Shown here piece after piece: positions 8,611-17,508 of a DNA stretch of 64,000 bases. The stretch covers positions 135,865-199,864 of the forward strand of contig NZ_JBAHUQ010000004.1 of the NCBI RefSeq assembly GCF_036689865.1. Direction: 5' to 3'. A program made the translations under genes and the position numbers. The stretch's first letter is position 1. The number at the start of each line of letters is the position of its first letter. Under the pieces are notes generated by a model that saw only the letters and a list, made by a program, of their open reading frames with translations, ran no database searches and was not told where the DNA came from. The DNA comes from Magnetococcus sp. PR-3. Lineage in GTDB: Bacteria > Pseudomonadota > Magnetococcia > Magnetococcales > Magnetococcaceae.

Positions 8611-8622
8611 GCGGGTAGGGTT

Positions 8623-9876
8623 ATGCATATTGTTGATGGTGCTTTGGCTCCATCGATCTTGGCTTTGGGTGGGGTTGTCGCCATAGGTGGCACCGCTTTG
8701 GGCTTAAAAAAGATGGATGCCGACCATATCCCCCAGGTTGGGTTGCTTAGTGCCGCTTTTTTCCTGGCGTCTTTAATTCATGTTCCCATTGGACCTTCCA
8801 GTGTGCACCTTATCCTTAACGGTTTGGTGGGCTTGGTGCTGGGGTGGGCTGCTTTTCCTGCTTTATTGGTTGGTCTGCTCCTGCAAGCCGCCTTTTTTGG
8901 CTTTGGTGGTTTGATTGTGCTGGGGGTGAATGTGGTTAATATTGCCCTCCCTGCCGTACTGGTGGCTGCAGCGCTACGTCCTCAACTGGCCGCAGTGCAG
9001 AGTCAAAAACAGGCCTTCTACTGGGGCGTAACCGGTGGCGCACTCTCCATTTTATTCACCACGCTCATGGTCGCACTCTCTCTATTTTTAAGCGGTAACG
9101 CTTTTGCGATTACCGCCAAAGCCGTTTTTTGGGCGCATCTTCCCATCATGGTATTGGAGGGGGTGTTGACCGGCGCTGCGGTGGTGTTGATACGCCGGGT
9201 AAAACCAGAACTGTTCCATTTAAAACTGCGTCCATCTACAGAAGGGGTGGCCAAGGTTTCTACCCATAAAAACTGGATTAAAACCAGTCTGTTCCTCTTC
9301 ATGTGCTTGGGCTTTATCTACACCCCCGCCTGGGCACATAATATGGTGGCCGATGTCTATGCGGAAGGTATGGCCGTTGAAGGTGAGGTGGGGTTCAGCA
9401 GTGGGGATATGGTCCAGGGTACAACGGTTACCATCTTAAATGATCAGGGCCAGGTGCTGGGGAAAACCCAGACCAACGAAGAGGGAATCTTTACCTATCA
9501 AGCCAAGCAAGTCATGGATCATCATTTTTATGTGGATGCCGGTGCCGGGCATATTGTTAAGTTAATTTTACCGGCCGATCAGTTAACCGGTAACCCCGCC
9601 ACTTCCCCCGTTATCATCCAGCCGACTCAGCTACCCCAGCCTGATCCTCATGCGCATCACCATAATGAAGAGCTGATATCTGGTGTGGGTCAGCAGCAGT
9701 TGGAACGTCTGATTGAAACAGCCGTGGCCAAGCAGGTTAAACCCCTGCGTAAGCAGCTGCTGGCCTATGAAAATAAAGTACGCCTGCAGGATGCCCTGGG
9801 TGGCTTGGGCTATATCATGGGGTTGGTGGGTTTAGCCTTGTGGTTGAGCAGCCGTCGTAAGGAGCCTAAAGCGTGA
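8623..9876 (+). CDS. cbiM: CbiM substrate-binding subunit fused to a NikL-like domain
   Basis: This is the metal-binding membrane subunit of a cobalt ECF transporter. The N-terminus MHIVDGAL is the diagnostic CbiM/NikM start: the Met-His amino end is part of the metal site, which fixes the ATG at 8623. Residues 1-195 hold the CbiM membrane domain, with IGPSSVHLILNGL carrying a further metal-binding His. Residues 225-245 form a signal-like span ending AWAHNM, followed by a periplasmic beta domain (EGMAVEGEVGFSSG...), a His-rich linker (DPHAHHHNEE), a helical stretch and a C-terminal membrane span (residues 395-412). The second half matches the layout of NikL. At 417 residues it is about twice the length of plain CbiM. 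CbiQ overlaps it by 4 nt. Confidence 0.88.
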   Translation: MHIVDGALAPSILALGGVVAIGGTALGLKKMDADHIPQVGLLSAAFFLASLIHVPIGPSSVHLILNGLVGLVLGWAAFPALLVGLLLQAAFFGFGGLIVLGVNVVNIALPAVLVAAALRPQLAAVQSQKQAFYWGVTGGALSILFTTLMVALSLFLSGNAFAITAKAVFWAHLPIMVLEGVLTGAAVVLIRRVKPELFHLKLRPSTEGVAKVSTHKNWIKTSLFLFMCLGFIYTPAWAHNMVADVYAEGMAVEGEVGFSSGDMVQGTTVTILNDQGQVLGKTQTNEEGIFTYQAKQVMDHHFYVDAGAGHIVKLILPADQLTGNPATSPVIIQPTQLPQPDPHAHHHNEELISGVGQQQLERLIETAVAKQVKPLRKQLLAYENKVRLQDALGGLGYIMGLVGLALWLSSRRKEPKA

Positions 9877-10649
9877 GTCACGCCCTGGGACCTGTTGGAG
9901 ACAGCCGGCTGGCGGCCTTAAAAAATGCTTCCTGGCTGCATGGTATTGATGCTCGAGTACGTATTTCATGTGCCGTACTGTTTGCTTTTGTGCTGGTCTC
10001 CTCTCACCAATTTTCGACCCTTGTTATGGGTGTGGGGCTGGGTGTCGCACTCATTTTTGCGGCACGGCTGCCGTTAAAACTCACCTTAAAACGTACCGTA
10101 GGTGTCGATCTTTTTATCATTTTTCTGCTGATTATGTTGCCATTTACGGCACCTGGTGAGGTGTGGTTTCGCTGGGGGCCATTGACCGCAACGTGGGATG
10201 GTCTTTTTCAAGCCATTGAAATTGGGCTGAAGGCCGTTGGCGTTATTCTAGTTCTATTGGCCTTGGTCGGTACCCAAGAGCCCCACCAGCTGGGCCATGC
10301 TCTACACCGATTGGGTGTGCCTGAAAAACTGGTCCTGATCTTGTTGTTTACCGCACGCTATTTGGAAGTCCTGCGTCTGGAGTATGGGCGCCTACGTACC
10401 GCCATGAAGTGTCGAGGCTTTCAACCCCGCAGCAATTGGCATACATGGCGAAGCTTCGGTTATCTGTTCGGCATGTTGTTGGTACGCTCTTTGGAGCGCT
10501 CGGAGCGGATCCATGCTGCGATGAAATGTCGTGGTTTCACCGGACGCTTTTATATGCTTAGTCCCATGCAGATGAAAAATCGGGATGTGCTGTTTGGCGC
10601 CAGCTTTGTTGGGGTGCTTATTCTGTTGGTGGGGTTTGAGTGGTTATGA
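9873..10649 (+). CDS. cbiQ: cobalt ECF transporter T component CbiQ
   Basis: CbiQ is the transmembrane coupling subunit that links CbiM to the CbiO ATPase. The 258 residues hold about five membrane spans. Two copies of the coupling motif are visible: RTAMKCRGF near residue 178 and HAAMKCRGF near 222; their conserved Arg-Gly contacts the ATPase. The start is a GTG at 9873 overlapping the cbiM stop, with AAGGAG 8 nt upstream, so translational coupling is likely. The duplication MKCRGF in both motifs is unusually exact. Confidence 0.93.
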   Translation: MSHALGPVGDSRLAALKNASWLHGIDARVRISCAVLFAFVLVSSHQFSTLVMGVGLGVALIFAARLPLKLTLKRTVGVDLFIIFLLIMLPFTAPGEVWFRWGPLTATWDGLFQAIEIGLKAVGVILVLLALVGTQEPHQLGHALHRLGVPEKLVLILLFTARYLEVLRLEYGRLRTAMKCRGFQPRSNWHTWRSFGYLFGMLLVRSLERSERIHAAMKCRGFTGRFYMLSPMQMKNRDVLFGASFVGVLILLVGFEWL

Positions 10650-11302
10650 GTCATACCCTGTTCGAGCTACAGGACCTGCACTATCAATACCGTGCTGAAC
10701 ACCCTGTTCTGGCAGGGGCGGACTTTACGCTCTCTAGCGGGGAACAGGTTGCCTTGATGGGGGGGAATGGTAGCGGCAAAACCACCCTGTTTCAGCTGAT
10801 GATGGGCTTGATTTTACCCCAAAAAGGTCAGGTGCAAGCCTACGGACAGCCCAGGCGCAATGAAGCGGAGTTTATGCCTGTTCGTGCACGTACCGGACTG
10901 CTGTTTCAAGATGCCGATGATCAGTTGTTCTCTCCAACGGTTGCCGAGGATATCGCTTTTGGTCCCTTAAATTTGGGTAAAAGTGCGCAGGAGAGTGAAG
11001 CTATTGTCGCAGATGTGTTGGCGCAGTTGGAGATGTCCAGCTACGGTGATCGTGTGACCCATCATCTTTCTGGTGGTGAAAAGCGTATGGTCGCCCTGGG
11101 CACGGTCTTGGCCATGAACCCTGATGTGCTGCTGCTTGATGAACCCACCAATGCCTTGGATGAAACGGCAGAAGCACGTCTGGTAGAGATGTTGAACCGT
11201 CTGCCCCAAGCGATGGTGGTGATTTCCCATGATCGCCGCTTTTTGGATCAAGTAACCAACCGTGGGGTGGTGTTGAATGAGGGGCGGCTATATGCCGCTT
11301 GA
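10646..11302 (+). CDS. cbiO: cobalt ECF transporter ATP-binding protein CbiO
   Basis: This 218-residue ABC ATPase energises cobalt import. It has Walker A GGNGSGKTT (near residue 40), the Q-loop FQDADDQLF typical of ECF ATPases, signature LSGGEKR, Walker B VLLLDEPTN and the switch His in VISHD. The ATG at 10646 overlaps the cbiQ stop in the form ATGA; an upstream GTG at 10640 is possible. At 218 residues it is shorter than most CbiO proteins because the C-terminal extension is missing. The next gene begins 10 nt before its stop. Confidence 0.94.
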   Translation: MSHTLFELQDLHYQYRAEHPVLAGADFTLSSGEQVALMGGNGSGKTTLFQLMMGLILPQKGQVQAYGQPRRNEAEFMPVRARTGLLFQDADDQLFSPTVAEDIAFGPLNLGKSAQESEAIVADVLAQLEMSSYGDRVTHHLSGGEKRMVALGTVLAMNPDVLLLDEPTNALDETAEARLVEMLNRLPQAMVVISHDRRFLDQVTNRGVVLNEGRLYAA

Positions 11303-12611
11303 GCCCACCCTTCATCATTGCCCGGCGCTGTTAATTGCTGGTGGAAGCTCAGGTGATGGTAAAACGGCCACCACAGCCGCACTGGCGCGCTACCACCAAA
11401 AGCAGGGTAGGCGGGTACGTATTTTCAAAATTGGTCCTGATTTTCTTGATCCGCAAATTCACCAACAGGCCAGTGGCGAACCGGTCTATCAGCTGGATTT
11501 ATGGATGGGGGATGTGGAGCATGTTAAAGCACTGCTCTACCGTGCCGCCGCAGAGGTAGATTTGATCCTTATTGAAGGGGCGATGGGATTGTTTGACGGC
11601 AACCCGGCGCCAGCGGATCTGGCCAAAACCTTTAAGGTCCCGGTGGTGGTGATGCTCTCAGCCGCCTCCATGGCACAGACCTTTGGTGCCTTGGCCCTGG
11701 GGTTAAGCCGCTATGATCCCGCTTTGCCCCTGCATGGTATCGTGGCCAACCGTATCGCCAGTAGTACCCATGAAGCCATGGTGGCAGAATCTATTCCCTC
11801 AGACGTGCCCTATTTAGGTGCGCTGCCACGTTGGAAGGAGGGGGGGCTGCCCAGTCGCCATTTAGGGTTGGTGCAGGCTGAAGAGGTGGCCGATCTGGAT
11901 GCGCGGTTAGAGGGTATGGCCAAGAGTTTGGAAGGGCATGCTTTAGGGGCGCTTCCTCCTGCGGTAGCTTTTGAACCTGCTGCGCATCGTGATGCGTTAC
12001 CTACATGGTTGTCGGGCTGGCGTATTGCCATTGCTTGGGACCGTGCTTTCCGCTTTGTTTATCAAGCCAACTTGGATCTGCTCAAGCAGCTCGGGGCAGA
12101 GCTGTTGTTCTTCTCCCCTATGTCCGATGACACGCTCCCTGTGTGTGATGCTCTCTATCTGCCAGGGGGGTACCCTGAGCTCTGTTTAGAGCCGCTTGCT
12201 GAGAATAGATCCATGCATGTGGCCATAAGTGCGCATGTCGGTGAACATAAGCCGGTGCTGGCTGAGTGTGGTGGTATGCTCTATTTGCTAGAAGAGTTGA
12301 CCCATCACACAGGTCAAAAAGGCAAGTTGGTTGGGGCTCTGCCCGGTCGGGCACGGATGCAAGAGGGGCGGGTAAATCTGGGGATGCAGCAGGTGACACT
12401 GCCTGAGGGTAATCTACGGGGGCACACCTTCCATCACTCGGCATTGGAGATGGATCTGGAGCCTCTTTGTCAGGGGGTTCCCCAGCGTAAAACCCGTAAA
12501 GGTGAGTTTGTCTACCGTATGGGCTCAGTGACGGCCAGTTATCTACATCTTTATCTACCCTCCAACCCCCAAGCTGCAGCTCAACTGTTGCGGCCGGATT
12601 TGGAGGTTTAA
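11292..12611 (+). CDS. cbiA: cobyrinate a,c-diamide synthase
   Basis: CbiA amidates the a and c side chains of cobyrinic acid using glutamine and ATP. The 439 residues contain an N-terminal dethiobiotin-synthetase-like P-loop (GSSGDGKTATTAAL) and a C-terminal class I glutamine amidotransferase domain with the nucleophile in LAECGGMLYL (near residue 325). ATG at 11292, with GAGGGG upstream, is preferred; an ATG at 11277 would add five residues. The start lies inside the end of cbiO, consistent with a single polycistronic message. Confidence 0.94.
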   Translation: MPLEPTLHHCPALLIAGGSSGDGKTATTAALARYHQKQGRRVRIFKIGPDFLDPQIHQQASGEPVYQLDLWMGDVEHVKALLYRAAAEVDLILIEGAMGLFDGNPAPADLAKTFKVPVVVMLSAASMAQTFGALALGLSRYDPALPLHGIVANRIASSTHEAMVAESIPSDVPYLGALPRWKEGGLPSRHLGLVQAEEVADLDARLEGMAKSLEGHALGALPPAVAFEPAAHRDALPTWLSGWRIAIAWDRAFRFVYQANLDLLKQLGAELLFFSPMSDDTLPVCDALYLPGGYPELCLEPLAENRSMHVAISAHVGEHKPVLAECGGMLYLLEELTHHTGQKGKLVGALPGRARMQEGRVNLGMQQVTLPEGNLRGHTFHHSALEMDLEPLCQGVPQRKTRKGEFVYRMGSVTASYLHLYLPSNPQAAAQLLRPDLEV

Positions 12612-12617
12612 ACCATC

Positions 12618-13451
12618 ATGGGAAAAGAAACTTTGAATGCATCCTCTGGGTTGGTTTGGTTTGTTGGGGCAGGACCTGGTGATCCTGATCTGATTACCGT
12701 TAAAGGGCGTGGCTTGGTTGAACAGGCTGATGCCATCCTTTATGCAGGCTCGCTGGTCTCCCAGGCTGCATTGCAGTGGTGTAAGCCTGAGTGTCAGGTG
12801 GCAGACTCTAAGGGTATGAACTTAGAGGAAATTACCCATTGGCTTGTTCAGCATGCCGGACCAGGGAAAACCGTTGTGCGATTACAAACGGGTGATCCTT
12901 CCCTTTATGGCTCGTTAGTGGAGATGGTGCAGCCCTTGGATGCCGCAGGTGTGGCGTCTAAAGTGGTACCCGGTGTCTCTTCCGCTTTTGCCTCAGCAGC
13001 CGCTGCGGTGGAGAGCCTGACGCTGCCTGAAGTAACCCAGACGGTCATGCTCACCCGGATGGAGGGGCGTACACCGATGCCAGATGGGGAAAAGTTGGCC
13101 GATCTGGCCAGGCATGGTTCAACGCTCTGTATCTTCCTTTCCATTACCCTGGTGGTGCCCGTGCAGCAGGCTTTAAAGGAAGCTGGGTGGTCGGATGATG
13201 CGCCGATGCTGATTGTGCACAAAGCCAGTTGGCCGGGGGAAGAGCAGATTGTACGTGGCACGCTGGGGGAGGATATGGCCAGTAAATGCAAGCAAGCTGG
13301 TATTAAAAGCCAAGCGATGATTGTTGCCAGCCCAGCCCTGGAAGCACGTCATAAGCAGGGGTTGAAAAAATCTAAACTCTACGATGCCAGCTACACCCAT
13401 AAGTTCAGAAAAGGGGTGGATGGCAACGATCAAGGAAAGCCAATTTCATGA
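12618..13451 (+). CDS. cbiF: cobalt-precorrin-4 C11-methyltransferase
   Basis: This SAM-dependent enzyme methylates C-11 of the corrin precursor. The 277 residues match the CbiF/CobM family: the GAGPGDPDLITVKG loop near the N-terminus, YAGSLVS, and GDPSLYGSL, which are the SAM and tetrapyrrole binding loops of class III methyltransferases. It is about 20 residues longer than usual at the C-terminus (basic tail YTHKFRKG). It overlaps cbiX by 4 nt (ATGA). The start is the ATG at 12618. Confidence 0.95.
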   Translation: MGKETLNASSGLVWFVGAGPGDPDLITVKGRGLVEQADAILYAGSLVSQAALQWCKPECQVADSKGMNLEEITHWLVQHAGPGKTVVRLQTGDPSLYGSLVEMVQPLDAAGVASKVVPGVSSAFASAAAAVESLTLPEVTQTVMLTRMEGRTPMPDGEKLADLARHGSTLCIFLSITLVVPVQQALKEAGWSDDAPMLIVHKASWPGEEQIVRGTLGEDMASKCKQAGIKSQAMIVASPALEARHKQGLKKSKLYDASYTHKFRKGVDGNDQGKPIS

Positions 13452-14290
13452 GTGATACCATTCTGCTGGTGGGCCACGGCTCCCGCAATATTAAGGGCAA
13501 CCGTGAAGTGGAGAGGTTCGCGGAACAGTGGCAAAAGCGCCACCCCGACTGGAACATTCAGCTCTGCTTTATTGAGTTTGCCGATGTGTTGCTCAAAGAA
13601 GGACTAGACCGAGCCGCTCAGGGTGCTCAGCGGGTGGTGGTGGTGCCGTTGGTAATTAATGCCGCAGGCCATGTCAAAATGGAGATTCCTGCTCAGTTGG
13701 AAGAGGCTCGGGCACGGCATCCAGAGGTTACGTTTCTCTATACCAGTCATCTGGGCTCGGTTGAGGAGGTCTTTAAGGCGGTTAAACGTCAACTCCACCA
13801 TGGTATGTTGGCGATGCATCTACCCGACCCCCGGACCACAGGTGTGGTCTTGTTGGCCCGTGGATCGTCGGATATTGGTGCCAATGGTGAGGTCGCCAAG
13901 ATGGCCCGTTGGTTATGGGAAGCGACCCCGCATGATCTGGTGGATATCGCCTTTACCGGCATCACCTACCCGCGCTTGGAAGAGATGGTGCAGCGCCATG
14001 TGAAGTTGGGTATGACCCAGATTGTGGTTGTACCTTACTATCTGTTTACGGGCACGTTGATGGAGCGCATCAAAAACCAGGTAGCTAGACTGGAAAAACA
14101 GTACCCCACCATCGCCTTTTCGTTAAGCGGATATTTTGGTTTTGAAGAGGAGATCTATGATCTTCTGGATGCCAAGGTTGGTGCCGCACTGGCCGGTATT
14201 AGCCAGCAACAATTAATGGAGTGTGATGGGTGTAAATACCGTGAATTTGCCCAGGAGCATGGGCACGGTCACCATCATCATCACGAGTAG
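13448..14290 (+). CDS. cbiX: sirohydrochlorin cobaltochelatase, long CbiX with Fe-S motif and His tail
   Basis: CbiX inserts cobalt into sirohydrochlorin, the committed early step of the anaerobic route. The 280 residues form two related halves: the first keeps the catalytic His in LVGHGSRNIKGN, and in the second the equivalent is LLARGSSDIGAN. The C-terminus carries MECDGCKYR, which fits the MXCXXC motif that binds an Fe-S cluster in Bacillus megaterium CbiX, followed by a His-rich tail (HGHGHHHHHE) likely to hold metal. The ATG at 13448 overlaps the cbiF stop. A 144-nt gap follows, the largest inside the cluster. Confidence 0.93.
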   Translation: MSDTILLVGHGSRNIKGNREVERFAEQWQKRHPDWNIQLCFIEFADVLLKEGLDRAAQGAQRVVVVPLVINAAGHVKMEIPAQLEEARARHPEVTFLYTSHLGSVEEVFKAVKRQLHHGMLAMHLPDPRTTGVVLLARGSSDIGANGEVAKMARWLWEATPHDLVDIAFTGITYPRLEEMVQRHVKLGMTQIVVVPYYLFTGTLMERIKNQVARLEKQYPTIAFSLSGYFGFEEEIYDLLDAKVGAALAGISQQQLMECDGCKYREFAQEHGHGHHHHHE

Positions 14291-14357
14291 TGGTACTCAA
14301 CAATTGGCCGGCATATATCCTTGGGCTGGCACGTTTGCCGCACGGATAAAGGGGGGC

Positions 14358-14388
14358 GCTCAAACCGACCCCTGACGTGAGCTTTTTT
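14358..14388 (+). terminator. weak stem with T-tract inside the cobalamin operon
   Basis: GCTCA and TGAGC can pair (5 bp, 15-nt loop) and are followed directly by TTTTTT. An alternative pairing AGGGG/CCCCT overlaps it. This could be a partial terminator or attenuator between cbiX and cbiC, or a chance structure. Confidence 0.3.
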
Positions 14389-14434
14389 AGGTTGCTGTCA
14401 ATGGGCTTTTAAGTCCAGGAGAACAAGAGTTGAT

Positions 14435-15094
14435 ATGAACGCACCAACACCTGTTACCGAACAAGATACCCGCGCTGGTCGCCAGATTGAGCATAGCTCT
14501 TTTGCCATTGTGGATGCCGAAGCTGGCAGCCACAGCTATGCTGAGGATCAATGGCAAGTGGTCCGCCGTATGATCCACGCCACGGCTGATTTTGAATTTA
14601 ACGGCCTGGCACGGTTTCACGATACCGCCATGCAGGCAGGCATCGAAGCTGTGAAAGCAGGGGCACCGATTATCTCTGATGTCGAGATGATCCGGGTGGG
14701 GCTATCCAAAGCACGTTTGGGTCACTTTGGCATCACCGCCCATCAATTTATCAATGATGGGGATGTCACGAGCAAGGCCAAAGAGGAAGATACGACCCGA
14801 GCCATTCAAGCCATGCGCAAGGCACGGGATGTGGGGCTGATGGATGGGGCCATTGTTGGGGTCGGCAATGCTCCAACGGCACTTTTGGAGGTCATCCGTC
14901 AGGTGCAGGAGGGTGAAGCCAAACCTGCTTTAATCATTGGTATGCCTGTGGGCTTTGTCTCCGCGGCGGAATCCAAAGCGGAACTTGAGCAGCTGCAAGA
15001 GGTGCCATGGATGTTGACCCATGGGCGTAAAGGGGGTTCGACCATGGTGGTTGCAGCCATCCACGCCCTGTTCAGCCTCTGCACCCAGAGCTAA
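14435..15094 (+). CDS. cbiC: cobalt-precorrin-8 methylmutase
   Basis: CbiC moves the methyl group from C-11 to C-12 to give cobyrinate. The 219 residues include the catalytic His in RRMIHATADFEF (near 48) and the loop DVEMIRVGL. It ends one base into the start of cbiD (TAATG overlap), indicating coupling. The ATG at 14435 follows a CCAGGAGAACAAG stretch that contains the ribosome site at a rather long spacing. Confidence 0.95.
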   Translation: MNAPTPVTEQDTRAGRQIEHSSFAIVDAEAGSHSYAEDQWQVVRRMIHATADFEFNGLARFHDTAMQAGIEAVKAGAPIISDVEMIRVGLSKARLGHFGITAHQFINDGDVTSKAKEEDTTRAIQAMRKARDVGLMDGAIVGVGNAPTALLEVIRQVQEGEAKPALIIGMPVGFVSAAESKAELEQLQEVPWMLTHGRKGGSTMVVAAIHALFSLCTQS

Positions 15095-16236
15095 TGGCCA
15101 AGATTAAACGCAAAAAGGGCAACCGTACCGGGTTTACCACTGGGGCCTGTGCTGCAGCAGCTGCACGGGCTGCTGCCATTGGTCTGGTCCGTGGTGTGGT
15201 CCCTGAGCAGGTTGAGTGTCAGCTACCCAATGACCAGATGGTCACCTTTGATGTGGCTGAAGGGTGTGTGGGGCAAGCTCTGCAGGATGAGCCGGAGCGT
15301 CTGGGTATGGTTGCCCATGCGGTGATTATTAAAGATGCCGGTGATGACCCGGATGTTACCCACCGTGGGGCGATGACCGCGGATCTTCGTCCACTGCCTG
15401 ACCAACCTGGACAGGTGGTTTTGGTCGGTGGACAAGGGGTCGGGCGGGTAACCAAACTGGGGCTTGGCTTAGAGGTTGGGGCGCCAGCGATTAACCCTGT
15501 TCCCCGCGCTAATATTGAACACAATGTTCGGGCTGTGGCCGCCACTTATCTCCAACACAGTGGTATTGAGGTGGTTATCTCTGTTCCCGGTGGGGAAGAG
15601 ATGGCCAAACGTACCCTAAATGCCCGTTTGGGTATTGTGGATGGGATCTCCATTTTGGGGACCAGTGGCATCGTTTACGCCTACTCGACCTCGGCCTTTC
15701 GTGCCAGCGTAGAACAGCATATTGAGGTGGCCGCCACCCAAGGTCTAACCACCATGGTGTTAACCACGGGCGGGCGAACCGAGCGCTTTACCCAGCAGCA
15801 ACTGCCAGACCTACAGGATGCCTGTTTTGTGCAGATGGGGGATTTTCTCAAACCTGCGCTCAACGCTTGTGTGCGTGCTGGCATTAAACAGGTGATCATT
15901 GGTGGTATGGTGGGCAAATTGGTCAAGATGGCCCAGGGGGAAGAGAACACTCATGCGGGTAAAAGTGTGGTGAATATGGGGTTGGTTGCCCTAATTGCCG
16001 CTGAGGTCGGCGCGCCTGAGGCCATATGTGAAGAGATACGAGGGGCGGAAACCGCACGCTTTGCCAGTGATCACATGGCAAAACTGGGTCTGACGCAGCC
16101 TTTTTATGACAACTTGGCTCAGCGTGTAGTCCAGACACTAACCCAACGTTACGAAGGTCAGTTCACCCTGCGTATCCTGGTTTGTGATTTTGAGGGCAAC
16201 CCTATTACTGAGGCTTCTGGAGGTCACCATGGCTGA
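15094..16236 (+). CDS. cbiD: cobalt-precorrin-5B C1-methyltransferase
   Basis: CbiD methylates C-1 in the anaerobic cobalamin pathway, so it marks this cluster as the cobalt-early route. The 380 residues begin with a basic stretch then RTGFTTGACAAAAARAA, the family signature. GRVTKLGLGLEVG and GTSGIVYAYS are further conserved segments. It overlaps cbiC by one base and the next gene by eight. Confidence 0.95.
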   Translation: MAKIKRKKGNRTGFTTGACAAAAARAAAIGLVRGVVPEQVECQLPNDQMVTFDVAEGCVGQALQDEPERLGMVAHAVIIKDAGDDPDVTHRGAMTADLRPLPDQPGQVVLVGGQGVGRVTKLGLGLEVGAPAINPVPRANIEHNVRAVAATYLQHSGIEVVISVPGGEEMAKRTLNARLGIVDGISILGTSGIVYAYSTSAFRASVEQHIEVAATQGLTTMVLTTGGRTERFTQQQLPDLQDACFVQMGDFLKPALNACVRAGIKQVIIGGMVGKLVKMAQGEENTHAGKSVVNMGLVALIAAEVGAPEAICEEIRGAETARFASDHMAKLGLTQPFYDNLAQRVVQTLTQRYEGQFTLRILVCDFEGNPITEASGGHHG

Positions 16237-17506
16237 GCCCTGTCATATTATGGGGGTGCTGGACAATGGTCCAGATGGGGTGCATGGCCAGGCCCTGAAG
16301 GTTATGAAAAAGGCGGACTTGGTGATCGGTGTGCCCCGAACCTTTGCCCTGTTTGAAGATTATCTGCCTGAAGATGCTCAGCGTATGGATTTGACGGGGA
16401 ACCTGAGCAAGGTCCCCCAGTGGATTCAAATTGGTTTAGAGGCTGAAGAGTGTGTCGTCGTGCTGGCGACGGGGGATCCACTTTGCCACGGTATTGGCAG
16501 TTATCTGGTTAAAAAACTTGGGCTGGATGCGTGTCAGATCCATCCCAACACCTCCGTGTTGCAGTGGGCTTTTGCGCGTTTGGGGCTGCCTTGGCAGCAG
16601 GCTACAATTCTCTCAGCCCACACCGCAGACTGCGGACCCTGGCGGCCTGGAATGGGTGCGGAACACCCCTTAACATCGGTGGTTCAGACCGTGCAGCGCG
16701 AAGCGTTGTTAGGGGTGTTTACCAGTCCTGAGAATGATCCCGCGCGTCTGGCGCAAACGCTTATTGCTGCTGGCTTGGACGGGCAGGTCACCTTGCATGT
16801 CTGCCAAAAACTACTGTTGGATGATGAGCAGATCGATCATGGTCTCACACCGCAGCAGGTGGTAGAGGGTCACTTTGAACAGCCTAATGTGGTGATTGTG
16901 CAAAACCGTGGGCAAGATCGGCGCCCTCTTTTTGGTTTTGAAGATGATCAATATGCCCAACGTAAGCCGGAAAAAGGGCTGATTACTAAAAAAGAGGTGC
17001 GTGCGGTTACCTTGGCTCAAATGGCGATCCGACCAGACAGTATTGTGTGGGATATTGGGGCTGGCTCTGGCTCGATTGGTTTAGAGGCTGCACGTCTGGC
17101 CCCCCATGGACATGTTTATGCCATGGAGAAAAATGCACCGGATATGGCGTTGATAGAAAAAAACCGCCAAGCTTTGGGTTGCCTGAACTATGCTGCTTTT
17201 TGTGGTAAAGCGCCGGATGGGCTCTCAACATGGCCAGACCCTGATGCGGTGGTCATTGGGGGCTCTGGTGGTCATTTGTCCCAGTTGATTGAGCAGGTTG
17301 CCCAGCGGCTTCATCCCGATGGGCGGCTGGTTATGAACTTTGTCACCCTGGAAAATCTGGCTACGGCCACCACCACTTTAAAACAGCTCGGTATGGTATG
17401 GGATGCCCTGCAGATGCAGGTTTCTCGCAGTAAGCCTATTTTGGATATGCACCGTTTTGGTGCGGAAAACCCGATCTGGATTGTTACCGCCAAACATGGA
17501 ACCTAA
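16229..17506 (+). CDS. cbiET: CbiE-CbiT fusion: cobalt-precorrin-7 C5- and C15-methyltransferase/decarboxylase
   Basis: This is one polypeptide of 425 residues. Residues 1-205 are the CbiE part (C5-methylation): class III methyltransferase with VLATGDPLCHGIGSYL. Residues 230-425 are the CbiT part (C15-methylation and acetate decarboxylation), with the Rossmann SAM loop WDIGAGSGSIGLEAA. The fused order is that of aerobic CobL, here in an anaerobic cluster, which is common. The ATG at 16229 has GGAGG 6 nt upstream and lies inside the end of cbiD; a longer start at 16184 is not supported. Confidence 0.94.
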   Translation: MAEPCHIMGVLDNGPDGVHGQALKVMKKADLVIGVPRTFALFEDYLPEDAQRMDLTGNLSKVPQWIQIGLEAEECVVVLATGDPLCHGIGSYLVKKLGLDACQIHPNTSVLQWAFARLGLPWQQATILSAHTADCGPWRPGMGAEHPLTSVVQTVQREALLGVFTSPENDPARLAQTLIAAGLDGQVTLHVCQKLLLDDEQIDHGLTPQQVVEGHFEQPNVVIVQNRGQDRRPLFGFEDDQYAQRKPEKGLITKKEVRAVTLAQMAIRPDSIVWDIGAGSGSIGLEAARLAPHGHVYAMEKNAPDMALIEKNRQALGCLNYAAFCGKAPDGLSTWPDPDAVVIGGSGGHLSQLIEQVAQRLHPDGRLVMNFVTLENLATATTTLKQLGMVWDALQMQVSRSKPILDMHRFGAENPIWIVTAKHGT

Positions 17507-17508
17507 TC

